Translations under genes and position numbers: made by a program
The notes under the pieces: model-generated
Databases searched by the model: none
What the model was told of the DNA's origin: nothing
What the model saw: only the letters and a program-made list of their open reading frames with translations
Origin: Chromera velia
Lineage: Eukaryota > Sar > Chromeraceae
Length of the DNA stretch: 64,000 bases
Direction: 5' to 3'
Assembly: GCA_018398765.1 (NCBI GenBank)
Contig: JAHBMJ010005879.1
Span: forward strand, 27,501-91,500
Part shown: positions 59,879 through 64,000 of the stretch, in pieces
Position numbering within the stretch: the first letter of the stretch is position 1
Layout: the number at the start of each line of letters is the position of its first letter

Positions 59879-60294
59879 ACAAAATGGCGGGGGGCAGAAG
59901 AATGCATCCTTTTCATTTCTTCTCACATCTGAAAAAGTGTGTCCAGACACTTTATACAGACAGAGAAGCACATCCTTTTTCATAAGATAGACTGAAAGGG
60001 ACTGCAGGGTAGAGAGGAACACAGGTCGTTAATGAAAAAGTCGACTGGATAGAAAGATGACTGCAGAAAAGAACAAAAAACGAGTTAGATGAGAAGAAAA
60101 GGGATGTATTTGCAGCAAGAATAGAAAGAAATGTAAAAGAAAGGAACAATGACAAGAAGAGAGGGCTCGCACAGAAAGTTCTCCAATGGAAATCGTCTCC
60201 ATCTCTCTTTGTTTGAAGATAGAACAGGCAGGAAAGCGGGCACAAGAATGCGAATAGACAGACAAAGAATAAGAAGGACCCCTTTCTGCTATGC

Positions 60295-60590
60295 TGTAAG
60301 CTGTGTGCATTATGGTACCGGGCTAAGTAATTATGAGGCTAGTAGTGTGGTAGACTCGACAGAGATATTCTTGATCAGCCGTTCATAGAGGGAGTTCCAT
60401 CTTAGAGTTCTGATAACAACCATTCATGTCAATCATCCAGCTTTTACTGCCTTCCAGGCTCTCTCTTGCTTGGCTACAGAACGCATGCCTCACTGTAAGT
60501 ATTGATCCCGCGCCATATACTCCGTACGAATAGCCCGTCGAGCGAGTAAGTACTATAACAGCCTCATGGCGGCGCCACGTACAGGCCTTA
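60295..60590. repeat. Left terminal repeat of the LINE-inserted element
   Basis: About 296 bp, collinear with 62951-63284. The right copy has extra bases near CCTAGTAGAGTT and before TGTGTGAGTAGCCC. Confidence 0.75.
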
Positions 60591-62950
60591 CATCTGCCCG
60601 CTTGCGAAGGCCGACGTCCATACTCGGCTCATATGCACTTTCTTAAATTTCTTTTCCTCTCACCATCCATATTTCATCCCTACATCTGTCCGCTCGCTGG
60701 GTGGGTAGGGTGGGCAAACTCAATTCATTTAATCTCAATTCTTTCCATCAGATTCCTTCATTTAAAACAAAGTGATCACATGGCAGCAACAAAATGATAA
60801 TGATGCTGAGCTCCAGGCTTGGATCGCTGAACAAGAAAGTGCAGTCGACCTCCAAAACGGACGTATGTGGCTCAGTACACCCTCTTATGCATACTAGCTA
60901 GCGACCTTGAGCGCTCAATTCCCAGTCGACTGTTTAGAGTACATGCTGGCCTCCAATCCCGAAGGACTGCAATGCCTCCCATCTCCAGCCCACAATACAC
61001 TGAGTATGTTGTACATGTTACTCTCTGAGGCCCCTCTCGATCTACACTTTTTTAGTTTATTTTCTCATCTCAGGCTCCCTGCTGTGCTAAGGCTAAAATC
61101 GATTGATATGCAGGCTGAGCTCCATACTCCTTCACACACTCCTGACAGTTGGAAGCAAAAATCAGATTCTCAGCCCTCTGCGAGCGGTGCCATGACAATG
61201 ATCTGCATGGACGCCAGAGGATTCAGACACTGCAACGTGCAGTCGGAACAAGACAAGCGAAGACGAGTACGAATGTGGCCATAAACAACCAGGTCTTCTC
61301 TTTCTTCTTTCGATGCAAAGTTGACAGTTTGACATGAAGTCAACACACTGCTTAGAAGTTCTAATTACTAAGATATACTTTCCAGTGCTTTCAGAGTTCA
61401 CAGCATACGGGGCATGGTTCAACATGCAGTCAATACACTTCTTGCATACTGCTGGCTCGACACGAAGTCAACACTCTCACTCTTTTGTTTGCTGTGTTAG
61501 CGTCATGCATGCCAATGGAGACGAACGGAGTCAAAAGTCAGTTATATTCAGGTGTACAGTTCCTTTTTCTTTCCTTCACAAAGCAACAAGCCGTTTCTAG
61601 TGAATGTCCAGACACTGTGAGCCTCACTGTGAGTGGCAAACAGTGGTGTCTATTCAACCATATCATCAACAACAGACTTTTTCTTTTTCTTTCACTCTTC
61701 CTCCCAACTCAGATAAGACAGAGGGAAAGTAAAGACAACAGAGACAACACAAGACAGAGATAGCAAGAGAAGCAATATAGCAACATTCGCCCTACAGATA
61801 TCCCGGCCAAAGTTATCAGCTCTCAGGCGGCCGTTCCCAGGCACTGAAGACATACAGCCTCTCCTTTCCCTGCCCCACTATCATTCCCTTATCATATGAT
61901 GCAGTCACTTCTCTTCTTCACGACATTGCCTCTTTTCTTTTATGCTTGTATCTCTTCTCTTCGGCAATGACATCAAAATCTCTACCTATCAGTTTCTTCA
62001 CTTCTTTCTGTCCTTCTCTCTCCTTCTTTTATTCTTCTTTTCTTCCTTCTAAGACTTTCCCTCCATCCTAACTACCTGGATCCTCAGGATGCATTCCTAT
62101 CTAGAGAAGTAAGACAGTCAGGATGCAGAGAAACACTGCAGGAGAACTAAACACCCAAAGCCAACGTCACCTCAACATATACTCTCCTTCACCTCTCATA
62201 CTCACTGAGTCTCTTTCCTCCCCCCAAACACAAATTCCTAAATTCAACCCTCAACCCTCAATCTAGGAGTTCACTGACTTGGAGATGTGCAGTAGCCGCG
62301 GTGCCCCCATAGCACTACTGAGCGTTTAGAATTAAACGTGGCACATCTGGTTGCAAGTGAAGACAAAGACCACACACCTCCAGTCACCACAACCAAACCT
62401 CCACTCCATAAGATACTCTTCCTCCTTCCATCCCAAGCCTCTCACAGAGTAAAACAACCAAGAGCATCTTCTATATCACCTGGGCGCGTTCCGTATACCT
62501 CGTGCTTCATTGCAGCACAATCAGCAGAGACGGCAGTCGGTCAGTCAGTCAGTTCAGTCAATCAGACTCAATAGTCTCCCTCCTCAAGCTTGTCCTTCCG
62601 GACCCTCATCTCCAACAGACTAGCAACTTTGAGTTCCAAGAACTCCCTCAAGACAAAGAGAACAGAAAGAAACACCGCGCTCCATTACATCTAGAAGAGA
62701 GTCTCAAATCTACCATAAATTTTTATTCGAGAATAAACAACATAAAGGAGACGAAATCTCTTTTCCTTCAACAAGTTTTTCCACTGATGAGCTCGGCCTG
62801 GCACTATACTCTTGTCAGTACAAACCTTGCATACAGTGGTAAGAATTCTCTGTCCAGTCTGACTGTTCATCAATACAACAAAGTTTCCGATCCACACCAC
62901 ATCTACCTCCCTGTCACTCCCTATGTTGCCAAACGCTCTGCTAATCAAAC
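60591..62950. other. Interior of the LINE-inserted element
   Basis: Pyrimidine-rich, mostly non-coding sequence. A frame of about 168 codons (62502-63008, +) extends into the right repeat and contains a moderately charged stretch (around LPQDKENRKKHRAPLHLEES), but it matches no family I know. TGCAG words occur, but no exon chain could be built. Confidence 0.4.
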
Positions 62951-63284
62951 TGTAAGCTGTGTGCGTACTGGGCTAAGTAATCATGAGGCTAGCAGTGTGG
63001 TAGGCTAGACAAAGATATTCTCGATCAGCCGTTCATAGAGGGAGTTCCATCTTAGAGTTCCTAGTAGAGTTCTGATAACAACCACTCATAGCATTGTCAA
63101 TTATCCAGCTTCTACTGCCTTCCAGGCTCTCTTTTGCTTGGCTACAGAACGCATGCCTCACTGTAAGTATCGTTTAGTGCACAGATGTATGCGCTCATCA
63201 ATCCCACGCCCTACTCTGTGTGAGTAGCCCGTCGAGCAACTAAGTACTATGACAGCCTTGTGGTGGCGCCACGTACACGCCCTA
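62951..63284. repeat. Right terminal repeat of the LINE-inserted element
   Basis: About 334 bp, sharing TCAGCCGTTCATAGAGGGAG, CTACAGAACGCATGCCTCAC and GGCGCCACGTACA with the left copy. Confidence 0.75.
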
Positions 63285-64000
63285 TATACGTGGGAGTAGC
63301 GCCCAGGTCGGAATATAAAAGAAGAGCGGCTGCCATACAGAGTAGGAGACAGATGCTTAGCTGCAACACGGGGAAAGATTCCGGTAAGAGGGGGGGAGAA
63401 GATACCATATTAGAGAAGAGAACGTGCCAGTTCTGTGAAGGTCCACTGAAGGATGGTTAGGGATTCAGGTAGTCAAAGATGAAGTGCATCTCGTGATGGA
63501 ATGCCCTGTCTTTAATAAAGAAAGAGCAGAGATGTACAAGAAAATAGAATAAAGGTGAGACAGCAAGATAGAAGGAAGAGCCGAGAAGGTAAATGCAAAA
63601 GAGCAAGGTCCTAGGGGACTCAGGGGAGGGGAAGGAGAAAGAGATAACTCGTCGCTGTTCTGTTTTTTCTTCAATGAAGAATGTGCTGCAGTGGACAACT
63701 TTCTGGGATGGACGTCCTTTAGAAGGAGGGTCTAAGACTTCGAGGAGTGTCTAGGGAGGTACGGACACTTAGAAAGGGATGCAGTGGCAGCAAGACACGC
63801 GATAATCACTGGAAGGCAGAAGGCGATCGGGAGATTAACGGAGGAGTATGAAGAAACCATCAATTGTTTGGAGGCAAAGGAAGGAGCCATGAGATGGGGA
63901 AGAGGGAATCCACAGAAGAAGAGGGATAAAGCGAATGAGAAAAACGAGCGAGCCCTTGTTAAATGCCATATCAAATCGATCTCCAAACCTGAAAGCCTGT
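63285..64000 (+). pseudogene. LINE C-terminal region after the insertion
   Basis: CQFCEG (about 63428) followed by DEVHLVMECPVFNKERAEMY (about 63480) reproduces the C-x2-C ... H-x3-4-C arrangement found at the C-terminus of many LINE ORF2 proteins. A basic and acidic helical stretch follows (LTEEYEETINCLEAKEGAMR, about 63835) to the window edge. The frame changes between these parts. Confidence 0.7.

Larger units (their letters stand above)
60295..63284. mobile_element. LTR-flanked element inserted in the LINE, fossil, no pol recognised
   Basis: Direct repeats at 60295-60590 and 62951-63284 both start TGTAAGCTGTGTGC and end near CCTTA/CCCTA, a few bases short of the first clear divergence. 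The flanks TATGC (60290-60294) and TATAC (63285-63289) differ by one transition, as an aged 5-bp target duplication would. LINE coding sequence stops at the left repeat and resumes after the right one, which supports an insertion. The interior of about 2.36 kb has no recognisable gag or pol, so it is non-autonomous or deleted. Orientation is unclear. Exact ends may be off by two bases. Confidence 0.65.
58400..64000 (+). mobile_element. Non-LTR retrotransposon (LINE) remnant, split by an LTR-flanked insertion, running off the window
   Basis: The left part (58400 to about 60294) holds the reverse transcriptase and the start of the C-terminal region. The right part (63285 to 64000) resumes with the Cys/His C-terminal motif. 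Between them sits an LTR-flanked insertion. The element is 5'-truncated: no endonuclease domain is seen left of 58400. It continues past the right edge. Confidence 0.8.

Overview
The window is nuclear DNA of a eukaryote. It has spliceosomal introns with strong GCAG acceptors, long microsatellites, LTR and non-LTR retroelements, and inverted-repeat DNA elements. The leucine-rich-repeat (LRR) gene with one repeat per exon, the GTC-type splice donors and the many Ty1/copia-like fossils fit a chromerid alga such as Chromera velia. That assignment is inference; no rRNA or other marker gene is present to settle it.

Layout. 1-6795 holds the 3' part of a multi-exon host gene on the + strand; eleven splice junctions keep phase and the gene ends in a long Ser/Pro-rich exon. 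An AT-rich block (about 7200-8165) separates it from a large, heavily broken copia-like fossil (about 8170-19160). A 996-bp TIR element with perfect 9-bp target duplications sits inside that fossil. A non-coding tail follows to about 22700, then a minisatellite (23040-24620). An LRR gene (25965-30885, +) has exons that each end at the same place in the repeat and a large terminal exon; in-frame stops and a lost donor suggest it is a pseudogene.

From 32 kb on, mobile DNA dominates. There is a small LTR element (32410-34938), a Ty3/gypsy-like element carrying only gag (35441-41269, - strand), two short inverted-repeat elements (44783-45388 and 47740-48214) and a copia element with 5-bp target duplications (49582-56294, - strand). 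Next is an inverted repeat of about 1.83 kb whose two arms match along almost their whole length (56451-58284). Last is a decayed LINE (about 58400 to the window end), split by an LTR-flanked insertion (60295-63284).

Only the 5' gene looks like a functional coding locus. Three marks recur: intron donors beginning GTCAGT or GTCTGT, differences between LTR pairs that are almost all transitions, and stops in the LINE and LRR gene that single G:C-to-A:T changes could explain. The last two suggest decay by deamination of methylated cytosine. The strongest candidates for something undescribed are the near full-length inverted repeat at 56.4-58.3 kb, the two short hairpin-rich elements, and the unrecognised protein of the 5' gene.
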